Positions 34,511 to 43,105 are shown, numbered from the stretch's first letter. The stretch: 64,000 nucleotides of DNA from Merdicola sp905200315 (GCA_902461935.1 CABPZP010000006.1:17354-81353); one strand, 5' to 3'. Program-made: numbers and translations. Notes: generated from the letters alone by a model not told the origin.

Positions 34511-34576
34511 AATTTTTTCTCAAATTGATTATCCTTTTTGCTTAAAATAAAATTTTAAGTTGAAAGGAGGTTTAAA

Positions 34577-36124
34577 ATGAAGAGAGTTGGATGTTTATAT
34601 AGAGTTTCTACTAAAAAACAAACATATAACAATGACATACCAGTTCAGAAAGAAGCTTGTAGAAAATTTATTAAGACAAAAAATGATTGGACTCTAGAAA
34701 AAGAATATATGGAACTTGGCGTTTCAGGATATAAGGTTGAAGAAAAAGAAAGAGATGTATTACAAACAATAAAAAAAGATGTTAGTAATAACAAAATAGA
34801 TATACTTCTTGTTTTTATGTTTGATAGAATAGGAAGAAGAGAAGATGAAACACCTTTTGTTGTAAAATGGTTAATTGATCAGGGAATTGAAGTATGGTCT
34901 GTAAATGAAGGACAAAGAGAAATAAAGAATAGCTATGATAGACTTATAAATTATATTACATATTGGCAAGCACAAGGAGAAAGTGAGAAAATATCAATTA
35001 GAGCCAAAGAAGAACGAATAAGATTAACAAAATTAGGAATTTATATGGGGTATTATGCTCCATTTGGCTATAAAATGGTTGAAAGTGATTTGTATAGTAA
35101 AATTGGAAAACAAAGAAAAGTATTAGAAATTTATGAGGAAGAAGCAAAAACTATAAGACTAATTTATAATCTTATAGCAATTAATGAATATGGAACTGAT
35201 AAAGTAGCAATATACTTGAATAATAAAAAAATAAAAAGAAGAAAAAAAGGAATATTATGGGATTCTAATGCTATTTTAGAAATAGTTAAGAACCCAATTT
35301 ATAAAGGCTATGTATCTTTTGGAAAGAGAAACAAGATGAAAGGAAATGATAATAGAAGACAAAAGGAAGATTGGATAATAGCTGAAAAGAGAAATGATAG
35401 TATCGTAATTATTTCAGAAGAAATATGGGAAAAAGCTAATAATTTAATAATTAGTAGAAAAAGAAAAAGTGGAGAAAGGGTATTACGTCTATTATCTGGA
35501 TATACAAGATGCGGTTATTGTGGTAATTACATTGTTCCAAAAGGAAAGACAAAATATACATATATGTTATGCAAGGGAAAACAGAAAACCGGAAAATGTG
35601 AATATAGAAAAAATTATAGAGTTGATATTTTAGAAGGAATAGTTAGCAATGAAATAAAAACATGTTTAGATACATATAAAAAAATAGATTTAAAGAATGA
35701 AGTTGAAAAAAGAATAAGAAATATAAAAGAAAGAAAAGAAAAAGTCGTATTATTAAATCAAAAAATTAGCAATTCTCAAAATAGAATAGTTGAATTGAAA
35801 AATGAAATTGTACTTGCTCTTATGGAAAATAATCAAGATAAAAAGAAAAAAATAGGTGATGAGTATAATTCAGAATTAGAAAATCTAGCACATTTAAATA
35901 AAAATTTAGAAGAACTTCAAGATGAAATTAATAAAAACAACAAAGATATAAATAATTTAAAACAATGCATTCCTGTATGGAGTAAAGAGTTTGAATATGC
36001 ACCATTAGAAATTAAAAGACAAATTTTGGAGAAATTAATAGATAAAGTGTATTTATATAATGATAAGGTAGAAATAAGAGTTAAATATCCTATAAGTACA
36101 ATATTAAAAGGAGAAAGAAATTAA
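34577..36124 (+). CDS. Large serine recombinase 1
   Basis: A 515-residue large serine recombinase. The resolvase domain (about 2-150) has catalytic Ser11 in CLYRVSTKKQ and the LVFMFDRIGRREDETPF block. The recombinase domain is about 160-290. A zinc ribbon has cysteines 312, 315, 332 and 341. A long coiled coil (about 375-465) is the region that controls directionality in characterised members. These enzymes cut attP and attB at a two-base core and need no host factor. It is preceded by AAAGGAGG. The second recombinase starts five bases after its stop, so the pair is co-expressed. Confidence 0.96.
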   Translation: MKRVGCLYRVSTKKQTYNNDIPVQKEACRKFIKTKNDWTLEKEYMELGVSGYKVEEKERDVLQTIKKDVSNNKIDILLVFMFDRIGRREDETPFVVKWLIDQGIEVWSVNEGQREIKNSYDRLINYITYWQAQGESEKISIRAKEERIRLTKLGIYMGYYAPFGYKMVESDLYSKIGKQRKVLEIYEEEAKTIRLIYNLIAINEYGTDKVAIYLNNKKIKRRKKGILWDSNAILEIVKNPIYKGYVSFGKRNKMKGNDNRRQKEDWIIAEKRNDSIVIISEEIWEKANNLIISRKRKSGERVLRLLSGYTRCGYCGNYIVPKGKTKYTYMLCKGKQKTGKCEYRKNYRVDILEGIVSNEIKTCLDTYKKIDLKNEVEKRIRNIKERKEKVVLLNQKISNSQNRIVELKNEIVLALMENNQDKKKKIGDEYNSELENLAHLNKNLEELQDEINKNNKDINNLKQCIPVWSKEFEYAPLEIKRQILEKLIDKVYLYNDKVEIRVKYPISTILKGERN

Positions 36125-36129
36125 ACTTT

Positions 36130-37818
36130 ATGGATATAAAAAGAGTTGGATGCTTGTATAGGGTTTCAACTTTAAAGCAAGTTGAAAAAAACGATATCCC
36201 AATGCAAAGAATAGCATGTGGCGAGTTTATAAAATCACAAAACAATTGGAAATTAACAAAAGAATATATTGAACTAGGAGTATCAGGATATAAACTTAGT
36301 GAGTCAAAAAGAGACGCTTTACAAGATATAAAGAAAGCAGTACTAAATAAAGAAATAGATATTTTGCTTGTTTTTATGTTTGACAGAATCGGAAGGAGAG
36401 AGGAAGAAACACCATTTGTTGTAGAATGGCTAATTAATAAAGGCGTTGAAGTTTGGTCTGTAAAAGAAGGACAAAGAAAAATCGAAAATAGAGCTGATAA
36501 GCTGATTAATTATCTTACTTATTGGCAAGCAGGAGGAGAAAGTGAAAAAACTTCAATAAGGGTTAAAGAAGCACAGACTCAAATGGCTGAAAATGGAATA
36601 TTAACATATGGAGGAAAAAGAAATGCTCCATATGGATATGAATTTATAAAAAGTGGAACATATACTAAAAAGGGAGTTGAACGCCAAAAACTTATAATAA
36701 AAAAAGATGAAGCAGAACTTATAAAAGATATTTTTGAAATGTATGTAAAAAAAGGATTTGGAATTGGAAGAATAGCAAAAGAATTAAATGATAGAAAGAA
36801 AAAACCAAGAAGATCTATGTTATGGGCGACATCAACTGTTGGGGCAATTTTAGGAAATCCTATATACATGGGATTACCAGCATACAAAAAGAAAACTACT
36901 ACAAATGCAACAGGTTCAAAAAAACAACCTTTTGAAAATTGGATTTTACCTAAAAAGAAGGTTGAAAGCTTAGCGATTATAGATGAAGAGATGTGGTATG
37001 AAGCAAAGAAAATTAGAGAAGATAGGGCTAAAAATCTTGAATTTGCAAAGCCTAGACAAACAAAATCACCATTGCTACTTTCAGGAATAGTAAAATGTGG
37101 AGAATGTGGTTATACATTTACAACATCTGAATCCAAAAAGAAAAAGCCTGATGGAGGAATATGGGAATATTATTATTATAAATGTAGTAGTACAATAAAT
37201 ACAAACACTTGCTGTTTGGAGAAAAAAAGCATTAAAAAGGAAGTTTTGGAAGAAATAGTATTAAAATGTGTATATAATTTTCTAGATAGTTTAGAACAAG
37301 TTGACTTATCTGAAGCAATAAAACAAGGAGTTTTAAATAATTGTGATAATGACGAGAAAGAATTGAAAAAATGTGAAATACAAATTAATGAAATTGATTC
37401 CAACATTAAAGTTTTAAAAGATGAGGTTATAAAAACTTTAACTGGTGAAAGTAATTTTACGGCAGAATTATTAAATGAATTAATATCAGAAAAAGAAAAA
37501 CAGAAAATTGAAATAATTGAAACTAAGAATTGTATTGAAAATAAAATAAGACAAAAGAAAGTCGAAGATAATGAATTATTACAAATTAAGGAAAGAATAC
37601 CAATTTGGAAGGAAGAATTTGAAAATGCTGATATAGTAATAAAGAAAATGTTGTTATCAGAAATTATTAAAGAAATAAGAATATATAATGATAGATATGA
37701 AATTGATTTTAGAGTACAATTAAATAAATATTTAAAAGTCATTTCAGAAATTGATAATGTCAAGGTGAAAAGTATTGAAAGTAAATTGCTTGAAGATACA
37801 GCCAAAATCAAAAGATAA
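36130..37818 (+). CDS. Large serine recombinase 2
   Basis: A 562-residue paralogue of recombinase 1. Catalytic Ser13 lies in CLYRVSTLKQ. The LVFMFDRIGRREEETPFVVE block is almost identical to that of its neighbour. The recombinase domain covers about 165-310, the zinc ribbon uses Cys323, Cys326, Cys352 and Cys361/362, and a coiled coil spans about 375-500. The gene stops 63 bases before the right junction, the usual place for the integrase of such elements. Two recombinases may act together or with different sites; that cannot be decided here. The start may be ATG 36130, with a distant GGAGA. Confidence 0.96.
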   Translation: MDIKRVGCLYRVSTLKQVEKNDIPMQRIACGEFIKSQNNWKLTKEYIELGVSGYKLSESKRDALQDIKKAVLNKEIDILLVFMFDRIGRREEETPFVVEWLINKGVEVWSVKEGQRKIENRADKLINYLTYWQAGGESEKTSIRVKEAQTQMAENGILTYGGKRNAPYGYEFIKSGTYTKKGVERQKLIIKKDEAELIKDIFEMYVKKGFGIGRIAKELNDRKKKPRRSMLWATSTVGAILGNPIYMGLPAYKKKTTTNATGSKKQPFENWILPKKKVESLAIIDEEMWYEAKKIREDRAKNLEFAKPRQTKSPLLLSGIVKCGECGYTFTTSESKKKKPDGGIWEYYYYKCSSTINTNTCCLEKKSIKKEVLEEIVLKCVYNFLDSLEQVDLSEAIKQGVLNNCDNDEKELKKCEIQINEIDSNIKVLKDEVIKTLTGESNFTAELLNELISEKEKQKIEIIETKNCIENKIRQKKVEDNELLQIKERIPIWKEEFENADIVIKKMLLSEIIKEIRIYNDRYEIDFRVQLNKYLKVISEIDNVKVKSIESKLLEDTAKIKR

Positions 37819-37858
37819 TATTATGAAAGTGGCTATTCAAAAACATATTTCAAAAAGT

Positions 37859-37905
37859 TTGAAAACTGAACAAACTGGTGTAAAATCGCCTGGATGTGAA
37901 AATAA
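37859..37905. other. Right attachment site (attR) of the integrative element
   Basis: The plus strand reads TTGAAAACTGAACAAACTGG (element arm, 37859-37878), then T, then the GT core at 37880-37881, then AAAATCGCC of the peroxiredoxin gene. Taken with attL, the core and both half-sites define attP and restore attB. Confidence 0.88.
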
Positions 37906-38025
37906 AACGAGCCATTTTCCCTTATAATCATTCAAACAAATTTTACCAAAAGAGGTATCGGCTTCAAAATCAGGAGCAACCATACCGATTTTTACATTAC
38001 CATTCATCATAATTTCGTAATCCAT
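37882..38025 (-). pseudogene. Peroxiredoxin, N-terminal half, cut off by the integrative element
   Basis: The minus strand from ATG 38025 (GGAGG upstream) encodes 48 intact codons, MDYEIMMNGNVKIGMVAPDF onwards to LFSHPGDF, the start of a Prx6/1-Cys-type peroxiredoxin. The element begins within the next codon: beyond it the frame runs on as TPVCSVFKLFEICF, which is element sequence, to 37837. The remaining 191 codons are at 19020-19593. Insertion falls exactly in the catalytic PxxxTxxC loop. Confidence 0.93.
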
Positions 38026-38120
38026 AAATAACCTCCGATATAATTTTTGTATATAATATTAAAAAAATAAAAAAATGTTACAAGAAAGATAGAAAAGAAT
38101 TAAAGAGAAACAAAAAAAAC

Positions 38121-38149
38121 TTGAAGTTCACATAAAAAAGTGATAAAAT
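38121..38149 (+). promoter_or_regulatory. Promoter of gene 38197
   Basis: The -35 is TTGAAG (38121-38126) and the -10 TAAAAT (38144-38149), with 17-base spacing. Confidence 0.6.
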
Positions 38150-38196
38150 ATATGAGTAACCAAGTGTTTTTTTGAATAAAAAAGGAGGAAAAAGAT

Positions 38197-38577
38197 ATGG
38201 TATCAAAATATTATAACGTAAATTTACGGATGCCAAATTACTTTGCAACTGGAGTACTAAGAAAAACAGGTAACAAAATTGCTATATTCTTGGCTCCAGA
38301 TTATATATTAGGAGAATACAAAGACAGTAAATTTTTTCTTAGTCTATATAACACTCAATTCTTAATTACAGATGACAATCCTGAGTATGAAATTATGGAT
38401 GTTGTTGTAGACTTTGAAATGGAAGAATTGGCATCTGGAGGAAATATAGTTGAATTTCAATTTTATGAGTTTTTAATTGGACAATATAGATGTTCGTTAG
38501 AAATAAAATTTGAAATAACAGACTTTTATGAAATCATTGAATTGGAAGAAAACTATTTAAAAAACATCCCTGAATAA
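38197..38577 (+). CDS. Uncharacterised beta-rich protein
   Basis: A 126-residue soluble protein, mostly strands (YYNVNLRMPNYFATGVLRKT, KIAIFLAPDYILGEY), with an acidic C-terminus. No family was recognised. It has an excellent AAAGGAGGAAAAAG ribosome site and its own promoter, and its stop codon lies inside the loop of the downstream terminator. It is outside the element, next to the peroxiredoxin 5' end. Confidence 0.6.
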   Translation: MVSKYYNVNLRMPNYFATGVLRKTGNKIAIFLAPDYILGEYKDSKFFLSLYNTQFLITDDNPEYEIMDVVVDFEMEELASGGNIVEFQFYEFLIGQYRCSLEIKFEITDFYEIIELEENYLKNIPE

Positions 38578-38590
38578 GGGATGTTTTTTA
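38560..38590. terminator. Bidirectional terminator
   Basis: AAAAACATCCC (38560-38570) pairs with GGGATGTTTTT (38578-38588). It serves gene 38197 and the converging pilin-like gene, whose stop codon lies in its right arm. Confidence 0.88.
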
Positions 38591-39019
38591 TTGATTTCTA
38601 TCAAATGTATCGAAAACCATTGGTGTAGAAATTTTCTTTATAGATGCTGGTGATACATCTTTGTTATCATATTTGGCAACATTAGTTATTTTCAAATTAT
38701 TATCAATAGTAAATTCATATTCATTTTTATAAATTATTTTGCTATTTGTATCTATTGTTATATCGGAATCTGTTTTAGCATATTCTTTTAAGCTTGCTAT
38801 TGTTGCTTTGCCTTCTGTTTCTGTTTGTAAGCTAGCTATTTTTAATTCAACATTTTCTTTTGCTTGTGCCATATTTGTTTGTTCTTTTGCAGTTTGAGCT
38901 TTTGTAAATATTCCATTGCTTCCAACTGTTAAATTAATAGTTATTCCTGCTAAAATAAGTAGTACAATTATTGCTATTACAAGTGCCATAAGAGATATAC
39001 CTTTATAATTATTTATCAT
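38588..39019 (-). CDS. Type IV pilin-like (prepilin N-methylation motif) protein
   Basis: 143 residues. The N-terminus KGISLMALVIAIIVLLILAG is the processed pilin/pseudopilin hydrophobic stem, with cleavage expected after KG. The usual Glu at position 5 of the mature protein is absent, as in many short clostridial pilin-like proteins. The rest is a small Thr/Lys/Asn-rich globular domain (about 45-130). It would be inserted by a type IV pilus or secretion apparatus, none of which is visible nearby. GAAGGAAGT-type ribosome site. Confidence 0.75.
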   Translation of the reverse strand: MINNYKGISLMALVIAIIVLLILAGITINLTVGSNGIFTKAQTAKEQTNMAQAKENVELKIASLQTETEGKATIASLKEYAKTDSDITIDTNSKIIYKNEYEFTIDNNLKITNVAKYDNKDVSPASIKKISTPMVFDTFDRNQ

Positions 39020-39162
39020 ATTTTATTACTTCCTTCTTTTTTTTTGATTATATACAAAGTTAAAAATTTTTTCAATATTTTTTAAGAAATTCTTTTTAAT
39101 TCAGACACTTATTTACATAATTTCATATTATATATAAACATACTAAAAAGGGGGGAGTAAAC

Positions 39163-39742
39163 TTGGAAATAAATAATTGTAAAATTGGATTTGTACTTAC
39201 TGGCTCTTTTTGCACTTTTAGTAAAGTAATTCCTAAAATAAAGGAATTAGTTGAAAAAGGCGCAAGTGTTATTCCAATTATGTCTTACAATGCTTATGAA
39301 TTAGATACTAAATTTGGAAAAGCACAAGATTTTATAGATGAAATTGAAAAAATCACAGGAAATAAAATAATTCATACAATTCAAGGTGCAGAGCCTATTG
39401 GACCTAAGAAATTAACAGATATTATGATTGTTGCACCAGCAAGCCGGAAATACTATGGCAAAGCTTGCAAATGACATAATAGATACACCTGCTTTGATGG
39501 CAATAAAATCCCATTTAAGAAATAATAATCCTGTGGTAATTGCTGTTTCTACTAATAATGCATTAAGTGGAAATGCTGAAAATATTGGAAAATTATTAAA
39601 TAGAAATAATTATTATTTTGTTCCATTCAAACAAGATAATCCAATTACTAAGCCACGTTCAGCTGTTTTTGATCCTGAATATATAATAAAAACTGCTGAA
39701 TATGCTTTAAATAGGGAACAAATTCAGCCAATTTTGTTGTGA
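39163..39742 (+). pseudogene. dpaB: Dipicolinate synthase subunit B (flavoprotein), frameshifted
   Basis: Two overlapping frames together give the whole SpoVFB/DpaB flavoprotein. First comes IGFVLTGSFCTFSKVIPKIK to DIMIVAPAS; then GNTMAKLANDIIDTPALMAI follows in another frame to the end (IQPILL). Deleting one C at 39444-39445 joins them as VAPASGNTMAKLAND. Dipicolinate synthase makes the major spore-core solute, so this marks a spore-forming ancestry. The start is TTG 39163 after GGGGGAG. The dpaA partner, normally just upstream, is absent. Either decay after loss of sporulation or a sequencing error. Confidence 0.85.
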
Positions 39743-39750
39743 ATGTAAAA

Positions 39751-39780
39751 AAAGATGGGAGATAAACCCATCTTTAAATT
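39751..39780. terminator. Bidirectional terminator
   Basis: AAAGATGGG (39751-39759) pairs with CCCATCTTT (39767-39775) between the converging dpaB and HdeD-like genes. Confidence 0.85.
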
Positions 39781-40320
39781 TTATTTTAATTTCATCATTA
39801 TATACACACATTCAATAGCATTTAAAGATTCAGAAATTAATAAACCAACTCCACATAAAGAAACTGCAACTGCAGCTGTTTGTGTAGGATTAGCAATAAT
39901 TAATGCTCCAAGTGCTATTGTTATAATAGATAGTATTAACATTATAACCCAGTTGCTTTCTGGCATATCTTTCATATTTATTGAAAGTTGGAATTTTATA
40001 ATACTTTCTAATATTATCCATATACCAATTATAAATGGTAGTATGGCAATTAACCAACCTGGATGTGTTATAAATACAAAACCTGCAATAATTTCTAATA
40101 TACCTTGTGCTAGTTCAAAGCTAAAAGGTCTTAATTCTTTTGGACTTGCAAAGTATGAAATAAAGTGTATTAGTCCATCAATAGCAACTATAACACCAAA
40201 TATAATCATTAGTACATTTATTGAGTCTACTGGTCTGAATATTAAAAATACTGATAAAACAATTAATGCTAGTGATATTACAAGTGAATGCGTACCATAT
40301 TTTTTTAGATATGTTTCCAT
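39781..40320 (-). CDS. HdeD-like (DUF308) membrane protein
   Basis: A 179-residue protein with six hydrophobic segments in pairs, each short-loop linked (for example HSLVISLALIVLSVFLIFRP, ILEIIAGFVFITHPGWLIAI, ITIALGALIIANPTQTAAVA). The G-I-x-x-I-x-G-x(5)-P repeat typical of DUF308/HdeD proteins is clear. Family members are linked to acid or general stress, but the mechanism is unknown. ATG 40320 is chosen for the adjacent AAGGAGGTG on the minus strand; the longer frame to 40356 is not supported. Confidence 0.85.
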   Translation of the reverse strand: METYLKKYGTHSLVISLALIVLSVFLIFRPVDSINVLMIIFGVIVAIDGLIHFISYFASPKELRPFSFELAQGILEIIAGFVFITHPGWLIAILPFIIGIWIILESIIKFQLSINMKDMPESNWVIMLILSIITIALGALIIANPTQTAAVAVSLCGVGLLISESLNAIECVYIMMKLK

Positions 40321-40654
40321 GTAAACACCTCCTTTTTCTTTTGTGATTTTATACATTTTATTTATAACATATAATTTTAATTTTGTTAATCCTTTTTTAA
40401 AATTATATCATAATCTGAAAATAGATTAAAAATAAATATTTCTCGGCTTAATACGTTCGTTATAGCTTCTAATAGAAATTCAAACGAGCCTCTCGCAAAA
40501 CGCGCCCTCATTTAAATTTAATAAGAAGCTATACACTCACTCCAATCACATTCGAAATATTGATTTTTAATTATGTTTCAGATTTTATAAATAAAAAATT
40601 AATGTCAAACGTTGTAGGGGCCGACGTCCCCGGCGACCCGAAAAACAGAGCTGT
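40321..40654. other. Intergenic stretch with inverted repeat
   Basis: A gap of 334 bases without genes. TATAGCTTCT (40461-40470) and AGAAGCTATA (40524-40533) could close a stem around a locally G+C-richer segment (CGAGCCTCTCGCAAAACGCG). Copy B of the GC-rich repeat follows at 40594. The stem lies just downstream of the Xer recombinase gene; whether it is a recombination site or an RNA is unknown. Confidence 0.35.
40594..40640. repeat. GC-rich REP-like palindromic repeat, copy B
   Basis: AAATTAATGTCAAACG then TTGTAGGGGCCGACGTCC and CCGGCGACCC. It shares the 5' flank and TGTAGGGG head with copy A (14266), while the hairpin arms have diverged. Confidence 0.7.
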
Positions 40655-41638
40655 TTACAAATTAGACAATGGATTTGCTTCAACAGCATTTCTTACTTGC
40701 TCATTGGCAACATGAGTATATATTTCTGTTGTTGATATACTTTCGTGTCCTAATAGTTCTTGCAAAGCACGTATATCAACTTGTCCGTATTGATACATTA
40801 ATGTTGCAGCCGTGTGTCTTAGTTTATGTACTGAATATTTTTTTGTATCTAGTCCGGCTTTTCTTAGTTCATTTGTTATTATTTGTTGTACTGTTCTATT
40901 ACTTATTCGTTCGCGCCTTTCACTTAAAAATAGAGCTTTTTTTGAGTTCTTACTATCTAATCGTATTCCATCTTTTGGCCTTACATTTAAATATTCTTTT
41001 ATAGCTTTTATACATGCTTTATTTAAATAAATAGTTCTTTCTTTATTTCCTTTACCTATAACAGTCATTTTTTCTTCTGAAAAGTCTATATCATCTATGT
41101 TTATTCCAACAAGTTCAGATAAACGCATACCACAATTTAAAAATAGGGTAGTAATTGCATAATCTCTTTTTGAATTTCTATTAGAATCATCTGCAGCAAC
41201 ATTTAATAATTTTTTACTATCCTCTAATGATAAATATTTTGGCATTCTTTTTTCATGTTTTGGAGTTTCTAAATTTTGAGCTGGATTTGTTTCAATTAGG
41301 TTAGCTTTGCAAGCTAAATAATTAAAAAATATTCTAATGGTACTTATTTTTCTTGCTCTTGTTGCAGATTTACTTTTGTTATATACTGCTAAATAAGATA
41401 TAAAGGCGTGTATATCTTCTAGCTTAATTCTTTTAACATCTTCAATACTAAAGTTTTTAATGTCTATTTCATTAAATTCTTTTTCATCTGTTAAATTAAA
41501 ATGTATCATCATATATCTAAAAAACATTGTTAAATCGTAATTGTATTCTTTAATAGAATTTGTTGATTTATTTAAAATTGTTATTGAATAATCTAAAAAT
41601 GAATTAACAAATTCTGGATTTTTTTCTCTATCTATCAT
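40655..41638 (-). CDS. XerC/XerD-type tyrosine recombinase
   Basis: 327 residues: an N-terminal SAM-like DNA-binding domain (about 8-115) and the catalytic domain (about 132-322). Active-site residues are Arg172 (CGMRLSEL), His271 and Arg274 (VHKLRHTAATLM), His298 (LLGHES) and nucleophile Tyr307 (STTEIYTHV). The length and the EIYTHV ending fit chromosome-dimer-resolving Xer proteins, although there can be several paralogues per genome. It is alone on the minus strand, with GC-rich repeat copy B directly downstream. It has a strong ribosome site (AAAGGAG). Confidence 0.92.
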   Translation of the reverse strand: MIDREKNPEFVNSFLDYSITILNKSTNSIKEYNYDLTMFFRYMMIHFNLTDEKEFNEIDIKNFSIEDVKRIKLEDIHAFISYLAVYNKSKSATRARKISTIRIFFNYLACKANLIETNPAQNLETPKHEKRMPKYLSLEDSKKLLNVAADDSNRNSKRDYAITTLFLNCGMRLSELVGINIDDIDFSEEKMTVIGKGNKERTIYLNKACIKAIKEYLNVRPKDGIRLDSKNSKKALFLSERRERISNRTVQQIITNELRKAGLDTKKYSVHKLRHTAATLMYQYGQVDIRALQELLGHESISTTEIYTHVANEQVRNAVEANPLSNL

Positions 41639-41758
41639 ATGTGATTTCTCCTTTAAAACTCTAGAAATATTCTATACATTTAACTTGGAAATGTCAATAA
41701 AATTTAAGCCGTAACAATGGAGTTTTTGTTTGAATATTATAATGTAGAGGTGTTTTTT

Positions 41759-43105
41759 ATGCGAAAATTAAAATTAATTATATTTATAGCAATTATATTA
41801 TCGGTAATTACAGGAGTTATTACAGTGAATAACAAAAAAGATAACAAAACTGTAGAAAATACCATTACAAATGCCTGCAAAAAAGAAATATACAAATATG
41901 AATTATCTGATGAAAATATAAAAGTTTTGCCTTCAAAAAATATAGAAAATGGTATTGATGAACAAAGTTTAGAGGTTGAAAGTTTTGAAGAACAAGGACC
42001 AATAGCTTATAAGGGTGATGAAAAACATCAAAATATTAATTTAGGAAATTATATAGGATTAACTTATTATTCTCAAATAGATTCAAGATGGGCTTCTCAT
42101 CCATATACATCAATTAATAAATCTTCACAAACGATTGGAACAAGTGGATGTGGACCTACATGTGCTAGTATGGTTGTTACCGCAACGAGAGGAACAATAA
42201 CTCCACCTGAAATGGGAAATTTGTTTGTTGAACATGGATATAGAAGTGCAAATAATGGAACGTATTTAAGTGCTTTTAGATTTGTTGCAGATACATTTAA
42301 TATAGAATACAACGAAACGTATAAATTAGACAATGCAATAAATTTGCTAAACAATAATTACTATGTTGTTGCAAGCTGTGGAAATGGTTTATTCACAACA
42401 GGGGGACATTTAATTTTAATAGTTGGTGTTGAAAATGATACTTTAAAAATATATGATCCGTTTTTGTATAATGGAAAATTTGAAACATCAACCAGAAGAG
42501 GAAAAGTAACAGTTTCAGGAAATACTGTATATTGCTCTATATCAAATTTTAGAAAATATGCAAATTACACTAGATTTTTTGCATATAAACATGATTCAAA
42601 TGTACCAACAAACAATTATGTTCCAAGTACAAATACCAATACAATAATGTATGTTAAAGCAAATGGTGGATTGAATGTAAGAAGCTCTCCTAATGGAAAA
42701 AAGGTAGGAGCTTTGAGTAATGGAAGCCAAGTTATAGTTTATGAAACACAAGGAAATTGGAGTAGAATAGGAACAAATAGATGGGTGTGCTCAGACTATC
42801 TTACAAATTCAAAATCAACAGTATCATCAAATAGCAACACAAAAGTAAATACTAAAAAATATTCTAATGGAAGTTATAAGGTAAATGCAAGTCTTTTAAA
42901 TGTAAGAACAGGACCAGGAACAAATTATAAGGCTAAAAAATACAACCAGTTATCGCAAAATGCCAGAAAGCAAAATAAAGCACTAGGAAATGCAAAAGCA
43001 AATGGCTATAAAAAAGGTGTAATATGCACAGTTACAAAAGTAAATAATAATTGGGGATTAACTAAAAGTGGATGGATATGTTTGGATTATTGCAGAAAAC
43101 AATAA
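41759..43105 (+). CDS. Secreted C39-like cysteine peptidase with two SH3-type domains
   Basis: 448 residues from ATG 41759 (GAGGTG upstream). A signal peptide or anchor (LKLIIFIAIILSVITGVITV) is followed by a linker and a papain-like C39-type domain (about 98-290). Candidate catalytic residues are Cys131 in GTSGCGPTCAS, His217 in TTGGHLIL and Asp233 in KIYDPF. SH3 domain 1 (about 297-350, GGLNVRSSPNGKKVGALSNG) and SH3-like domain 2 (about 385-448, LLNVRTGPGTNYK) should bind cell wall. A role in wall remodelling or cleavage of extracellular peptides is likely. Alone on the plus strand, with a TATAAT-like box at 41737. Confidence 0.88.
   Translation: MRKLKLIIFIAIILSVITGVITVNNKKDNKTVENTITNACKKEIYKYELSDENIKVLPSKNIENGIDEQSLEVESFEEQGPIAYKGDEKHQNINLGNYIGLTYYSQIDSRWASHPYTSINKSSQTIGTSGCGPTCASMVVTATRGTITPPEMGNLFVEHGYRSANNGTYLSAFRFVADTFNIEYNETYKLDNAINLLNNNYYVVASCGNGLFTTGGHLILIVGVENDTLKIYDPFLYNGKFETSTRRGKVTVSGNTVYCSISNFRKYANYTRFFAYKHDSNVPTNNYVPSTNTNTIMYVKANGGLNVRSSPNGKKVGALSNGSQVIVYETQGNWSRIGTNRWVCSDYLTNSKSTVSSNSNTKVNTKKYSNGSYKVNASLLNVRTGPGTNYKAKKYNQLSQNARKQNKALGNAKANGYKKGVICTVTKVNNNWGLTKSGWICLDYCRKQ

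Larger units (their letters stand above)
19594..37881. mobile_element. 18.3-kb serine-recombinase integrative element inserted in a peroxiredoxin gene
   Basis: The boundaries come from three independent observations. The two halves of one peroxiredoxin gene lie 18,286 bases apart on the same strand and rejoin exactly in frame. Both junctions share the same GT dinucleotide. The element ends carry 20-bp inverted repeats with 18 matches, so the circular form would give a near-symmetrical attP, as large serine recombinases need. Two adjacent large serine recombinase genes lie at the right end, the last stopping 63 bases from the junction, preceded by a TnpW-like small gene. No conjugation or phage structural genes were seen, so it looks mobilisable or transposon-like rather than self-transmissible. 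Cargo is described gene by gene. Confidence 0.9.

Noticed and set aside
19594..37881. Prophage or self-transmissible conjugative element
   Set aside because: No capsid, terminase, portal, relaxase, VirB4 or coupling-protein genes were seen between the attachment sites.
39755..40324. Long plus-strand frame opposite the HdeD-like gene
   Set aside because: It is the antisense of a hydrophobic membrane protein gene, starts in the terminator and shows no domain.
40669..41030. Plus-strand frames opposite the Xer recombinase
   Set aside because: They are antisense shadows rich in Leu/Val/Phe with no ribosome sites, while the minus strand has a complete catalytic recombinase.
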